Shown here: one piece after another, positions 1 through 12,854 of the stretch | Position numbering within the stretch: the stretch's first letter is position 1 | How the letters are laid out: each line of letters starts with the position of its first letter | Source: Diphasiastrum complanatum | Lineage: Eukaryota > Streptophyta > Lycopodiopsida > Lycopodiales > Lycopodiaceae | Length of the DNA: 64,000 bases | Direction: 5' to 3' | Assembly: GCA_029204225.1 (NCBI GenBank) | Contig: CM055093.1 | Span: forward strand, 2,582,887 to 2,646,886 | Made by a program: the position numbers and the translations under genes | Notes under the pieces: model-generated | What the model saw: only the letters and a program-made list of their open reading frames with translations | Database searches by the model: none | Told to the model about the DNA's origin: nothing

Positions 1-1104
1 GTTGATCTTTTTGGAAGATCCTAAGCAAAGGGGAATGCTACCAACTCCTTCAATCTTACAAGCTTCATCATTTGCTGTATAGATAGACTTTATAGGTCCA
101 TCATAAGATAAGAGAGAAGAGAAAAACTCCCTTTTACTAGTCATGTGTGAACTAGCACCCGAGTCAATCCACCAAGGATCTTCTCCTTTGAAACTTGTTG
201 AAGAAAATATGGACATCATGAGAGAGTCCTCATGTGAACTCTCCTCCTCCTCCTCTTTGCTCATGTTGGCTTGGCTTTGATCTTGCTTCCTCTTGAAGCA
301 TTCCGAGGCATAATGCCCCATCTTGCTACAATAGTAGCACTTCACCTTTGATTTGTCCTTCTTGACTTTGGTGGTTGACGGAGATGCCTTTGGGGGTCCT
401 TCTTGATCCTCAAGCTTTGTAGACTTCTTGAATGTTGATCCTTTGCCTTTGGGCTTGCCTTTGCCTTTGGTGAAGAGAGCTTGGTCATCTTCACCTTGGA
501 TGGAAAGCCTATCCATCCTCTCTTGCATTTGGCTCCTTCTTGATTCCTCGGCCATGAGTGTGCCTTGGAGTTCTTCAAGTATGGGTAGCTTACCCATAAT
601 TGCATATCCCTGAACCAAATTGTCAAATTCAAAGCTTAGTCCATTCAATATGAGTTGAACAAGCTCTTCATCCTTGATAGGGTCACCTATAAAGGCTAGC
701 TCTTTGCTCAATTCCTTTACTCTTAGGACAAAAGTATGTGCACTCTCTCCTTTCTTTTGATAGCTTCTATAGATTTGATTCTTCAAAGCTAACATTCTAG
801 TTTGGTTCTTGGATTCATAGACCTTTTGCAAAGTCTCCCAAGCATCTTGAGCTGAAGTGCAATCTCCTACCTCTCTTAAGAGTTCATTTGCAACATTCAT
901 TTTTATGCAATGTAGTGCAACATTGCACCTCTTGATGTATTTGGCTTTTTCTTGAGGATGAATAGGTTCACCCTCCTTACCATTTACAATTTCCATCAGA
1001 TCTTGCATGATCATGATAGATTCCATTCTAACTTTCCATATGGAATAGTTAGTTTTGTTGAACCTTTCATTAGTATCCAAAAGATATGCATTTATAGATG
1101 CCAT
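1..1104 (-). CDS. gag-pol: Ty1/copia gag-protease, 5' part, open to window edge
   Basis: Reading leftward from the ATG at 1104, 368 codons are open with no stop and run off the window at base 1. The first ~220 residues are a copia capsid domain (UBN2 type; it starts MASINAYLLDTNERF and contains NYSIWKVRMES). A basic linker follows, then a C-X2-C-X4-H-X4-C zinc knuckle (CYYCSKMGHYASEC, about 298-339) for RNA binding. The aspartic protease motif DSGASSHM is at 142-165. The gag packages element RNA into cytoplasmic virus-like particles and the protease cuts the polyprotein. The start is the first ATG after the primer site and leader. The lack of any frameshift or stop suggests a young insertion. 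The rest of pol lies outside the window. Confidence 0.93.
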   Translation of the reverse strand, partial: MASINAYLLDTNERFNKTNYSIWKVRMESIMIMQDLMEIVNGKEGEPIHPQEKAKYIKRCNVALHCIKMNVANELLREVGDCTSAQDAWETLQKVYESKNQTRMLALKNQIYRSYQKKGESAHTFVLRVKELSKELAFIGDPIKDEELVQLILNGLSFEFDNLVQGYAIMGKLPILEELQGTLMAEESRRSQMQERMDRLSIQGEDDQALFTKGKGKPKGKGSTFKKSTKLEDQEGPPKASPSTTKVKKDKSKVKCYYCSKMGHYASECFKRKQDQSQANMSKEEEEESSHEDSLMMSIFSSTSFKGEDPWWIDSGASSHMTSKREFFSSLLSYDGPIKSIYTANDEACKIEGVGSIPLCLGSSKKIN

Positions 1105-1902
1105 CTAGTCTCCTAATCAAGGACTTGACACAAATGAAGGTTACTTCTATTGATTTGATTGAAGGTCTACCTTATCCCACTTCTTAGGGACCTGAAAAGA
1201 TCAGTAATAGACTTCCTATAAAGATCTAAGAATGATCTCTAAGAAAATCAAATCATAGAATACTAGAAACAATGCACTTGCTTGATTGAAGTAGACAATA
1301 CTAGTAGAATTGCCCCTCTTTCTATAAAGAACATTAAAGCTTCCAAATGATCTGATCAAGAGTGAATTTCAGCAACCTAATATACTTCCAAAATCACTTG
1401 TAAAAGATCTAAATGGAACTTAATGAAGATGCAACACAATCTACTATCCAATCACAAGCAAAAAATGATCAAAATTGATGAAAAATTGATCTAATTTGGT
1501 GCATAAGTCAAGCAATGGTTGGACTGAACCTAAATCACTTTAGGAGGTGTCTACTACACCTTAGAACAGCCTTGAAGAGTCCCCAAAACTCTGATCTTCC
1601 CTCTCCTTGAATGCTAGAAAGCCTTCTCTATGAAATCACCTCCAAAACTTGCTTAGAAATCAATGCTTGGAGCAAGCAAAACTTGCTATCTTGGTAATGT
1701 GAATTGAATTCAACTTTGCCTCTGGTTTTAGACACCTAAACACCTGCAAATGAAGTCACACAACACCAATCTCCAATGTATTTGACTCACTTTGAGTTCT
1801 AGAATCAATACTAGATGCTAAGATCCAATCTACACAAGATTTAGATCAAAAAATGTGATCAAATTGAATGAAAACCAAGGATTTAGCTCATTTCAGCCTT
1901 TA
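1105..1902 (-). other. Untranslated leader of the left-edge copia element
   Basis: About 800 bp between the primer-binding site and the gag ATG on the minus strand. It is AT-rich with stops in all frames. This is the expected place for packaging signals, but I recognise no specific motif. Confidence 0.7.
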
Positions 1903-1915
1903 GGCTCTGATACCA
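1903..1915 (-). promoter_or_regulatory. Primer-binding site (initiator tRNA-Met)
   Basis: On the minus strand this reads TGGTATCAGAGCC, the usual copia primer site complementary to the 3' end of initiator tRNA-Met. It abuts the LTR end directly. Confidence 0.93.
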
Positions 1916-2597
1916 TGTAAAAATTACAGCAAATAAGGATCCTAAAACACTTGAAATGATGAGGGAAACAATAGATTATGATTTCATAAGATTAGCACAA
2001 GTTGAACCATCAAAATCCATCAAAAATCTATGCTTGAACCTCACTAAATGGCCCAAATCCTTGAAGAAGGCTTCACACGTGTGAAAGTACGGCCTCCCAC
2101 AGTCTGAGTACTGTACACCAGACCTACATTCAATCCTATAATCATTAGTAATCACAAGTACTCAAACAATTATGAACATAGAGAGCAATTGCACCATTAT
2201 GAGAGAAAAATCATGAAATTGCTTGATTGATTTTGGTGAGATATCATCACCTATATATACATGATCCATCACGGTTTTGGGCAGGTATGAGTAGCCCTAA
2301 ACCTATCCCTAATGCTAATTTTGGTGGATCTTTCATCCCTACCAAGTTAGGGTTGGAATCTTGGAGATCCCTCAACAATGCAAAAATTACCAAAAATAGC
2401 TCCTATTTTTTCTCCCTTGTATCTAAGCATAATTTGGACTCATTCCAAAGGTTCTAACACTTAGGTCTACTTGAGAACATCCTTATGAATGGAATCCTAT
2501 GCTATTTGGCACGTGTGACAAGCCACATCATGACCATCTAACTATTTACAAGTCATATGACCAAAACTAGTCAAGCTAGAATTGTGAATTTTTAACA
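1916..2597 (-). repeat. 5' LTR of the left-edge copia element (682 bp)
   Basis: On the minus strand the block begins TGTTAAAAATT and ends AATTTTTACA, giving near-perfect terminal inverted repeats with TG..CA ends, and it is followed at once by the primer site. A TATATATAG box lies near 2252-2261 (minus), and a perfect CACACGTGTG palindrome is at 2074-2083. The 5 bp outside the LTR are GAGGC (2598-2602); the matching target-site copy would lie left of the window. Confidence 0.88.
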
Positions 2598-2604
2598 GAG
2601 GCTA

Positions 2605-2883
2605 CTAGGAGTGACAACAAAGGGCCAACAACAAATTGATGTTTGGTATTGCTCTTGATGGCTCGTTTGAGCTCTCCAAAAACAGTCTTGAACCAGTTAT
2701 ATGGTTCCAGAGGAGCATTGTTATCTTGACATAAGACTCAACTATCCTACGGAAAATCTGGAAAGTATTACGGTCTTTCCTGAGGTTGCCAACCATCAGG
2801 AAATTGTTAAGGAGCTGAGCAACAACATGTATGGCAGGATCAGTAATGGCTTCTAGAAGGTAGCCATCATTAGTCCAATGCAA
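2605..2883 (-). other. Unrecognised 92-codon ORF fragment
   Basis: An open frame containing the stretch DPAIHVVAQLLNNFLMVGNL. It has mixed hydrophobic and charged residues like real protein, unlike the low-complexity frames nearby. I do not recognise the family. It could be an exon of a host gene or part of a transposon. The flanks 2884-3084 show only scraps in other frames. Confidence 0.3.
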
Positions 2884-3084
2884 ATCATTTGTAACGTCAA
2901 TATAAGGCTTAATAGCCTGTTATGCAACTTTTCAATATCTGAACCTATAACCAACCTAATTTTGATATTTTAAGACCATCTAGCATGTCAGCAAAAGTTT
3001 CTGAGGAGAGTAAGGTGCTCGGCGAAGGTTCCCAAAATGGCATATTGTTGATCATTCGTCTAACTCAAAAATAGGTACTTTTTT

Positions 3085-3385
3085 TGGAAACCTTAACCCT
3101 TGGTTCTTGGACCTTAATGCTTACCCTTGGCCCTTGGGCCTAGACACTTGGCCATTCACCATTGGCCCATAGCGCTTGGCCCTTGGGCCTTAACCCTTGG
3201 CCCCTAGCCCTTGGCTCTTAACTCTTAACTTTTGTCCCTTAGCCCTTGGTCCTTGGCCCTTAGCCTCAGCACTTGGCCCTTAGCCCATAGCCATTGCTCG
3301 TTGGCCTTGAACCCTTCTCTCTTGGACCTTAACCCTTAGCCCTTTGCTCTTGGCCCTTTACCCTTAATCCTTAATCCTTGGTTGT
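3085..3385. repeat. Degenerate CCCTTGG/CCCTTAG minisatellite
   Basis: About 300 bp made of variants of a 7-bp unit, CCCTTGG or CCCTTAG, with spacers such as ACCTTAA and CTCTTGG. The unit resembles but is not the plant telomere unit CCCTAAA. Confidence 0.85.
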
Positions 3386-3401
3386 TGCCCCTTAGCATAT
3401 C

Positions 3402-3441
3402 TGTGTGTGTGTGTGTGTGCGCACGCGTACGTGCGCGCACG

Positions 3442-3531
<90 letters not shown>
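3402..3531. repeat. (GT)n, GC-rich alternating tract and (GA)n microsatellite
   Basis: A short GT run (3402-3418), an alternating purine-pyrimidine stretch of GCGCACGCGTACGTGCGCGC type, then about 43 GA units (3445-3531). The open frames here encode only ER or SL repeats and are not genes. Confidence 0.95.
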
Positions 3532-3533
<2 letters not shown>

Positions 3534-4138
3534 GAACATCCAGGCATGGATTATCCACGCCAAACTAAGTTTCGAAATTCTCCAGCAATGTCGTCGGTGC
3601 ATATGGTCAATGATGTTGAAATTTATATCTGCATGGATTATCCACATGAATATAAATTTGAAAATTTTGGCAAAAGCTTGGGAGGGAAGTCGGGCGGCAC
3701 CAGACGACGGTTATTTGCGTCGATTATCTATGCGTGGATAGTCCACGCACGGATAGTTAATGCCGACCGCTTTTAGCAATAGCATTGTGGAAAAAGTATC
3801 ATTGTATTCTCTTTTATGTGGAGAATTTATCCCTTTTGATTCTATGTCCATCTCATGTGTATTTCTCAAGATATTTTGATTTCTAGTGTGTAGAATCTGA
3901 TTTTTGTTGTTGATCTTCAATCCACACGTGTGAAGAATAACAGGCTACTATGTTTGTACGGACATGGACAATATCGTGCTGTCTAAGTGCTTATGATCAT
4001 ATTTTCATGTATTTTCAAGTTCTAGCATGTGTAAAATGATGATTTCTATCTTGTAGCTAGATCTAGATGTGCATCCAAACTTGGCCAAAGATCTAAGATC
4101 CATCAAGTATGTTTTGGATCTGATTCTTTCACGAAGAA
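3532..4138. other. Non-coding stretch with GGATTATCCAC repeats
   Basis: I see no gene. The motif GCATGGATTATCCAC occurs at about 3543 and 3632, with a relative GCGTGGATAGTCCACGC at about 3731. A CACACGTGTG palindrome is at 3923-3932. Confidence 0.5.
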
Positions 4139-4608
4139 TGTCGTGAAAGCAAAACTTTATTTTTCATTTTCGTATTCGTGAACGATTTTGTGTCTTTGAA
4201 TTTTCTTTTGTGCGGAAGCTTCATAGGAACCTAGACACGCAATTGCACATCACAGAACACATTTCATTCTAGCATTCAAGACAGATGGGACAAGACAAGG
4301 AGATGCACGCAAATAGAGCAACTGTATTATGAGTTTAACTTTTAGAGTGAGATCGTCAGTGTCTCACTCATTGGCGGAATGACGCTTTGCTCTTTCGCTG
4401 TGTTTTACTCGTTGACAGACTTTCATACATAGCTCTTTTATTTCTAGTATTGTTCTTTTCTGCTCTACTCGTTATGTGTCTCTCTCTCTATTTCAATATT
4501 ATAGAAGTCTGATATTCAGATCTCTCTTTTTGATCCAGAAAGGATAGTTTTTATATCTCCACTGCGTGGAGTTTACAAGATAGCTAAACGCAGAATCACA
4601 AGACTAGT
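4139..4608 (-). repeat. Partial LTR of copia family 2
   Basis: This matches 31684-32156 nearly end to end (for example GCGGAAGCTTCA followed by GGAACCTAGACACGC), so it is the 3' portion of the same LTR in the same orientation. It begins TGTCGTGAAAGC. No primer site or internal region follows on its left, so it is a solo fragment. Confidence 0.75.
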
Positions 4609-4611
4609 TAA

Positions 4612-5735
4612 TTGGAAGCCTCAGATTTCTCTATTTATGGTGCATCCATCATGCAAGTGGAACTTTCAAAGCAAAGATCATCATCAAGCATGGAGGAAGC
4701 CCATGATCATAGTGGCATATTGGTGAAGCACTCTTCAAAGGCATTGGCAAGAGATCTCTACCAAAGAGATCTTATCATGGATATGGTGAGGGTGTTGCTA
4801 TGATGGATCCCTTGGCTGATCTTCACTTCTTATGCATACCAAAGGATCCACTCAAAAAGATTTACAAACTTCTCAAGTGATCTAATACCTTTCCAAGCTA
4901 TTTTTTGAGGAGGAGTGTGAGAAATTGGCAAAAATCTAGCTTGGTTGAAGATGGTGGCTCCGATGATGAGACAAACAACAATTATACGTCATCCCACCAT
5001 CCCACTACTTCGGTTGCATCTACTTCCAATGCTTCCAATCTTTTCAATGATCTACTGATGGAGAAAATTACAAAATTACACAAACAACAAATGGAACAAC
5101 TTGCAACTCAGTTTGACCAAAAAACCGAAGGCCTTGCAAGGAGCTGTTGCATCATCATCATCCACGCTAGAACCGAACCAACAACAATACCCAAGAAGAG
5201 AGAATGTATGGTGTCCAATGTGTACTCAGAACCATACTGTCAATGAGTGTCCGGTCTTGAAGCAAAATCTCAAATTGACACATTGGTCTTTCCATTTGTG
5301 TAATGCATCCTCACACGAAATTGTGTTTTGTCCATTTAACAACCAAGATCATGCAACAAAAGAAGACACAATACCAGACCTCTTATTCTTATCATCAAGG
5401 GGTCCCAAATGCGGTGCCATGATTTGGAATTCCAATGAATCAGCAACACATGGCATTACCAACACCACCAAAGCCCGGCAACAATCAAATGGCCCATGTG
5501 AACTTGACAAAAGTAGAACACAATGCATCGCCCCAGCTTGAGCAGAACAATGGTTTGGCTTCGATGAGCCATTCGTTGATCCAGCCATCAATGAGTATTT
5601 TGTGACATATGCTACAAAACCTCAGTGGCAAGGTGGACGAATTTACAGTTGCTATGGATGCAAGAAAGGGCACATAATTGAAAAATGTCCTCACAAGGGC
5701 ATGTATACACCCTTCTGCCAAAAATGCTCATGAAG
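4612..5735 (+). pseudogene. gag: Decayed retrotransposon gag fragment
   Basis: Pieces in two frames give a coiled, charged segment (about 4905-5140), then a Cys-rich run including WCPMCTQNH (about 5208-5240) and a second knuckle-like stretch SCYGCKKGHIIEKCPHKG near 5650-5703. These resemble nucleocapsid domains of plant gypsy-type gag. Frameshifts and stops break it. At about 5736 it jumps into a copia pol tail, so the block is a recombinant. Confidence 0.6.
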
Positions 5736-6090
5736 CCACTCGACAAGCCACTCTTTGCCAAGCAAAGAAAGGCAATTGGATTAAACATGCAAAGCTACAA
5801 GGTTTAAGAGGGAGTGTCGAAAATGGTGAACTCCTGCAACTTTGTCGTGATGTGAAGGTCAACATGGCTTGAATAAAAGGTCGAACGATTCGCGAAGATC
5901 AAACAATTCACGAAAGTCAACGTGCCTCCAGGACAAACGAGGGACGAACGATTCGCGAACCATTCTCGAAAATCAAACATGCCTCCATGACCGCAAAAAA
6001 TTGCAAAGCAACGCAAAACAAAAAGAAACGAAAGAGAATCTTTTGCGCTGCCAGTTGGCAGCTCAATCGACGAAGACTTGAAACCATCAC
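5736..6090 (+). repeat. Copia family 2 pol tail and 5' part of its LTR
   Basis: 5736-5800 encodes the end of copia RNase H (KPLDKPLFAKQRKAI), as at 28730-28800 on the other strand. A polypurine tract AAGAGGGAG precedes the LTR start TGTCGAAAATGG at 5815. The LTR sequence matches the family 2 LTR at 28394-28725 up to about the GGCAGCTCAA segment, then is lost. Confidence 0.75.
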
Positions 6091-6418
6091 AGTCACAGGC
6101 ACAACCAACGTTCTTCGTCTTTCTCGCAATCGAATGTAGATCAAACAATGAATCATCTCATGCACATTGGATTGCCAAGGGAAGTAGCAAGAGCAGAGCG
6201 AAGTGGAGCGGAGGGGCTGGACATGAACGATCCTCCTAAGCACAACGCCTCTTTGCCTCACGTCAAGAAGAAGGTTAAGCAGCAGGGGGATATTTGGCCA
6301 AATGCGTCGGAGGTGCTCCAGCAGTAGCAGCTGCTGCAGACAATGGCGAGCGCCGAGGTTCGGCAGCTCAAACACGTGGCCAGTATGGAAGTGCAGCGTC
6401 AGACGCAGCTAGGGTTTA
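6091..6418 (+). other. GC-richer coding-like fragment, unknown
   Basis: From an ATG at about 6149 the plus frame reads open for about 64 codons (MNHLMHIGLPREVARAERSG..), then a TAG, then about 30 further open codons up to the LTR at 6419. Base composition is clearly more GC-rich than the surroundings. I do not recognise the protein. Confidence 0.3.
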
Positions 6419-7199
6419 TGATAGAAGTTTGTAAGTGAATCTCACATGTGTGGAGGATGTTCCCACGTGTGGAGAATTGTAAAGTAAATCAAAATGTTTG
6501 ATATAGGGGTCTCATAGAATTTCATAGTCAAGCATTTAGGTGTAGGATGTTGATAGGGTCAAATTTGGCATAGATGGCAAATTATCCATTTCCACTTGTA
6601 ATGCCAATATTGAGTCAAAATAGAGCCAAACTTGTGCCAATTAGAGTGTAGACAAGTGTTATGCTTTTGTTTGATGAAGCTTAAGAGGTCCAATAGGATT
6701 TAGAGGTGGAACCTTGTGAGGTCCAATAGAAAATTGAGGTGTGCTTGAATATAGTCCAATAGAATTTAGAGGTGCATGGATCAATGGTCCAATAGGATTA
6801 AGAGGTGGCAAAGTGTGATCCAATCATAGTTAAGCATAGTGGTAGCTCTTGAATCTATTAGTATCACTGTACTCCTCCTTTTGGATCTAATTGATTTTGA
6901 GATTGAGTGGATTTTGAGTGTCATTGAATTTCTAGCTTTCTCTCTCTACCCGAGAGCTCATGATGGTTTTTCTCTCTCTACCCGAGGAGAGCAGCTTGTT
7001 TTTACTTATAATACTTTTGGAACACTTCCCACACGTGTGAGTGAGAGTTGGAAGTGATTGAATGCATGTAGTAGTGTGTTTTTGCCATAGAATCAAAGAT
7101 AGATCTTGAATCTCAATCTAGTCTTGATCTTGGTGCATCTACACACCTTAGGAGATCACAAGTACATGTAGTGGACAATCCACACGTGTGAATTCAACA
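6419..7199 (+). repeat. Solo copia LTR (781 bp)
   Basis: It begins TGATAGAAGTTTG and ends GAATTCAACA, and is nearly identical over its whole length to the reverse complement of the LTR at 53601-54382. CACACGTGTG palindromes lie at 7030-7039 and 7181-7190. No primer site or polypurine tract adjoins it. The 5-bp flanks (GTTTA and ATGGA) do not match, so no target-site duplication is seen. Confidence 0.88.
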
Positions 7200-7261
7200 A
7201 TGGACACCATTACCGTGTTGAGAGAGTTGACAACCAACGACGTACATATGATTGTGGAATA

Positions 7262-7980
7262 ATGGCCAACTTTCAACAAGAGAATCGTTCTAGTGCGAGG
7301 GACCCTAATGTCATTTCGGGCGACCTAGACTATGTCGGCACATTGCAACATATTTCTGAAGTCGATTATGACACTTACATCAAATACATTATTTTTGACG
7401 TAAAATGGTTTAAGGTCATCTATCGTGGAAGCAACGCCACGATTAGAAATGATAACTCAAAGTTTTTTCAAATCGACTCAACAAAAATATGTATATCGAT
7501 GGACTCTCATAATTCTTTAGTATTGCCACGACATTGCGAACAAGTGAGACTCTAAAATTTCAATGTCATTAATATTCGCAATCCAATTATTTATGTATCA
7601 ATCTTATAAGACTTGTGTTTGAAGAAAAATATATTGTTGAATTGGATACACACGATGAACCAACACCCAATTTTGGCGACGTTTTGGAAGAATCTGAACC
7701 ACTCATCCAAAATCCAAATGATGTCAAAATGATGGGAGAAGAAGGTACAAATGAAAATGATGAGATTCCTATGATCGTACAAGACCAAATTGGGGTTAAT
7801 TTGAGGCCCCCACATTTGGATGAGATAGAATTAGAAGAAGAGGAGATTGAATATGAGGGTAGCTCACATCATCAAAGAGACACGATCGGAAATTTACGAT
7901 TATACCTTGACCTAGATTCAGATGAGTGTCAAGACTTGTGTGATGACGAAAATGATGTAAATGATGAGAATGATCTATGA
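7262..7980 (+). pseudogene. CACTA (En/Spm) transposase TNPD C-terminal tail
   Basis: The first frame (7262-7555) has the pattern of the DUF4216 tail of plant CACTA transposases: a DYVGTLQHISEVDYD segment, then IIFDVKWFKV and a terminal RHCEQVRL (family members usually have QAEQVFYV). A second frame (7615-7980) is a very acidic tail rich in D and E, as often follows DUF4216. The upstream catalytic part is absent; the LTR at 6419-7199 sits just before it. The two frames are separated by a stop, so this is a remnant. Confidence 0.75.
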
Positions 7981-8549
7981 TTATCTATCTTCTTTTTTTA
8001 TATTCATCGCAATACTTTTTATGTATACTTTTATAGATAGAGTTGAATGTGATAATTATAATACCCGAACCTTGCGGTTATGTCCTATTTCAGAATGTCA
8101 CCACATATTCCCTCCCTGCGACGTGTAGGTTTTTCCATGCAAGTTGGAAAATTTAGAACCTCATCTTTAGCGGGAGAAAAGTAAGGGCTACACACCTTCC
8201 TAGGATTGGGGAATTTAATTATCTACATTTCACCTTTGCATATTAATTAATTGCTAGTGTATGCGATAAAATACGATATTGCTTTAAACAAAATGAAAAT
8301 TATGGATTACATTTAATTTCTTACTATGTTAGATAACGTATTCTAATAATAAAACAAATTGAAACAACACAAACTCACTGTTAAACTCACTTGAAGCTTA
8401 AGTGCAAACATGCAATTGCTTGCTCTTTAAACGCTTGCTCCTTTTTTTTTAATATCTTTGTCACATGCACAAGCAATTAAAAAATAACACTATATTATAC
8501 AATTGAACCATTATTATAAGCAAATTCAAACATACAATTACCATCAAAC
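7981..8549 (+). other. Non-coding DNA downstream of the CACTA tail
   Basis: No open frame of note. Probably 3' untranslated and internal CACTA sequence; AT-rich. Confidence 0.5.
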
Positions 8550-10200
<1,651 letters not shown>

Positions 10201-10440
10201 TCAAACAATCCACGTCTGCATGTCGGAATCCGACATGTCGGATTCCGACGTGCCTTTCAAAAATTGGCTGTCGCCCATATTTCCCGATTGTCAGACTCTT
10301 ATTTTCGGATTTTTTACTGGTACGTCGGACTTCGACGTGTCGGATTGCGACGGATTATGAAATTTTTGAATATACGTCGGACACCCATGTCAAAATTTGT
10401 GCGATATGTTATTGTAATTTTGTAGACATTGTACATACTA
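10201..10440. repeat. Inverted TCGGAATCCGA palindromes, CACTA-like subterminal region
   Basis: Around 10210-10250 the motif TCGGAATCCGACATG is followed at once by TCGGATTCCGACGTG, and related GTCGGACTTCGACG and GTCGGATTGCGACGG motifs follow to about 10360. Dense short GTCGG/CCGAC inverted repeats are typical of CACTA subterminal regions. I did not find a convincing CACTA terminus. Confidence 0.45.
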
Positions 10441-11400
10441 ATATATGTGGCCCAATGCAAACACCATCACTGCTTGGTGCTAAATTCTTTATTACCTTTA
10501 TAGATGATTACTCGAAAAGAACTACTGTATATTTTCTAAAACACAAATCTTAAGCCTTCTAGTTCTTCAAGAAATATAAAGAAAATGTTGAGTTGCAGAT
10601 AGGCAAGAAGATCAAAGCACTTAGGAGCGACAATGGTGGTGAGAACATCTCAAATGAGTTCAAGGATTATTGCTTAGCCAATGACATCGAGCAATAGTTT
10701 GTTGTTTTCTATTCTCCATAGTTGAATGGTCTGGTAGAAAGGAAGAACATGACCTTAGTCGAATCTGCCAAATGCATGATAAGTCATGCTTCATTGCTAA
10801 ATCATTCTGGCAACATGCTGTATCAAGAGTAGCTTACATGCACGACCGATGTATAACTAAAGGCTTACCTGACAACAAAACTCCTCATGAAGTTTGGACA
10901 AAATTCAAACCTTCATTAAAACATTTGAGAGTATTCCGATGCACTGCCTATGCTCATTCTTAAAGGACAACAAAAAGAAATAAGATGAATATCCATTCAT
11001 GACTATTTAGGTTGGCTTTTGTACTTCTGATGGAATGTATAGACTATACAATATAAAGACCTGTAAAGTTTTTACTAGCAGGAATGTGACCTTTATCGAA
11101 GATCAATTTATTGATCTGAAGGGCAAGGACCAGATGCCATCTACAATGCCTACCCTGACAACTGATTATTTTCGGAAGGTAATTTCTTTTCCTTCCAATA
11201 GTCACTCTGTACAATTAGACCCATAAGAAAAAAGAAATTGTAACTCAACCGACACAAAGTCAAATTTTGTAGCTAGAAACTTCAACCAAAAAGATATGTC
11301 ACAGGTCGATTCAGATCTCTGGAAAGAAACGACAGACAAGGAGTACAACTCATTGCTAAAAAACAACATGTGGACTGTCACCAAATTCGAGATGGAATGA
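10441..11400 (+). pseudogene. pol: Copia integrase to RT fragment
   Basis: Plus-strand pieces show integrase: FITFIDDYSKRTTVYFLK (about 10488), ALRSDNGGE (about 10620) and LVERKNMTL (about 10735), followed by the integrase tail MYRLYNIKTCKVFTSRNVTF and the start of RT (LLKNNMWTVTKFEM). Several stops and a frameshift make it non-functional. Both ends are truncated, with no LTR. Confidence 0.8.
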
Positions 11401-11605
11401 TTCCTAGAGTAGCACGATTAAGACTCTAGATAATGCTACATCTGAGTGTGTGATTATCATCATCACCCAATTTCCATAAGAGGATGGCAAACCGGACAAT
11501 AAGGACATTACAGCGTTAGAGTCTTTGACTACTGAACCTATTCTCGCCATCTACTCTAATAGACTCTTAAATTGATTACTGTGATTCTGCATAGAATCAC
11601 TATCT

Positions 11606-12240
11606 AACATTCTAAGTGAGAAAAAAATTATCCTCAGATGCAGCTTTCAAAGTGACATTCCTCACTTCGTATAGTGTGCTTAATATATCCCAAGCTTCTT
11701 TCGAAGATTGGGCTTGTCTAATGTGGCCAATCTGTGTGTCAAAGATGTTAAGGGTGATTAAGGCGAAGGCCTTGCCATTTTTGAGCTTCCACTTAGAAAT
11801 GGTTTGCTCATCGACACTGGGAAGTAGTTTGGTTCCAGAGTAACTATTTCCTAAAGCTCCTTGGCCATCAACACAACCCTTATCTTGAATTTCCATAAGT
11901 GATAATTTGAACCATCGAGTTTGTCTACCATTCTCGTTGGCTGTATGGTTCTGTGTACAAACTGGACACCATACATAACTCTTCAAGGAGATTATGGCTG
12001 GTTTTGATTTGGTGCATTAGAGGATGATGTTATAGCTCCTTGTAAGGCCTTTAGTTTTTGATCAAAGTGGGCCATCAATTGTTCCATCTATTGTTTGTGT
12101 AGTTTAGTCATTTGCTCCATCATAAGATCTGTTGATATATTGGAAGCATTGGAGGTCTATGCTTCCGAGGGAGTCGGATGATGGGTTGTTGGATAGAAGT
12201 CATCATTTGAGCCTTCATTCTCCTCTTTGATAGCATTTTC
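11606..12240 (-). pseudogene. gag: Copia gag fragment fused to a gypsy-type gag tail
   Basis: The minus frame contains UBN2-like capsid sequence (QTISKWKLKNGKAFALITLN, then SSKEAWDILSTLYE) preceded by WCPVCTQNHTANE. That motif also occurs in the gag fragment at 4612-5735, and the further upstream part (TTHHPTPSEA, KLHKQ) matches that fragment too. Two gag types are therefore joined, as in a recombinant element. Stops interrupt it. Confidence 0.6.
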
Positions 12241-12854
12241 CATGGATTTCTACAACACCGGTGGTGGTTGTGCGAGAGTTCATTCTACTATTTTGTAGAA
12301 AAAAACTATGATTTCTCAAGATATATTGGAGAGTAACTCTCATAGAATTTACTAGAGCTAGATCTAATGTGGATCTGACTCTGTGCAAAGTGACGAGAGT
12401 TAACTCTTGCAGATCTGGAAGTTATTGATGTTTGATGATTTTTTTGACCACTTTTTGGCTTACAGATCCATCAATACTTCAAACTAACTCTCGCAAGCTT
12501 GATCACTGTTGTGAAATGACCTTCTAGAAACAATGGAATAGTCTACAAGAGTTACTTATGTGAGGGTTCTCTGATTCTGATGATTTTTCCCATTTTTAGA
12601 CACTTAGAACTACTTTTCAGCTTTTTGGAACAATATGACCTCTCACAGACTCATCTGTGTGCTTCTCATAGTGCGATACAGCTTCAAGAGGCTCTATGAG
12701 AATTAGTTGCCACACAAAACTAAAAAATTGACTTTTGTGAGAGTTTCGTCTTCAATTTTGCTCTTCTGAATCTTGGAAACTCTCGCAGGGGGTGTTAAAC
12801 TGGAGAGTAACTCTCACAGACTTCTCTATGTGCTTCTTTCGATGAGATGCAGCT
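12241..12854. repeat. Non-coding region with GAGAGTAACTCTC motifs
   Basis: No gene. The palindrome-like GAGAGTAACTCTCA occurs at about 12331 and 12811, with variants at about 12407 and 12485. The phrase GCAGCTTCAAGAGGCTCTATG occurs in near-identical copies at about 12680 and 12848, within related flanks about 170 bp apart. It may be a leader or LTR of a gypsy element. Confidence 0.4.

Noticed and set aside
3336-3776. Several overlapping frames encoding (ER)n and (SL)n
   Set aside because: They are translations of the (GA)n microsatellite and have no protein character.
6414-7204. Target-site duplication around the solo LTR
   Set aside because: Flanks GTTTA and ATGGA do not match.
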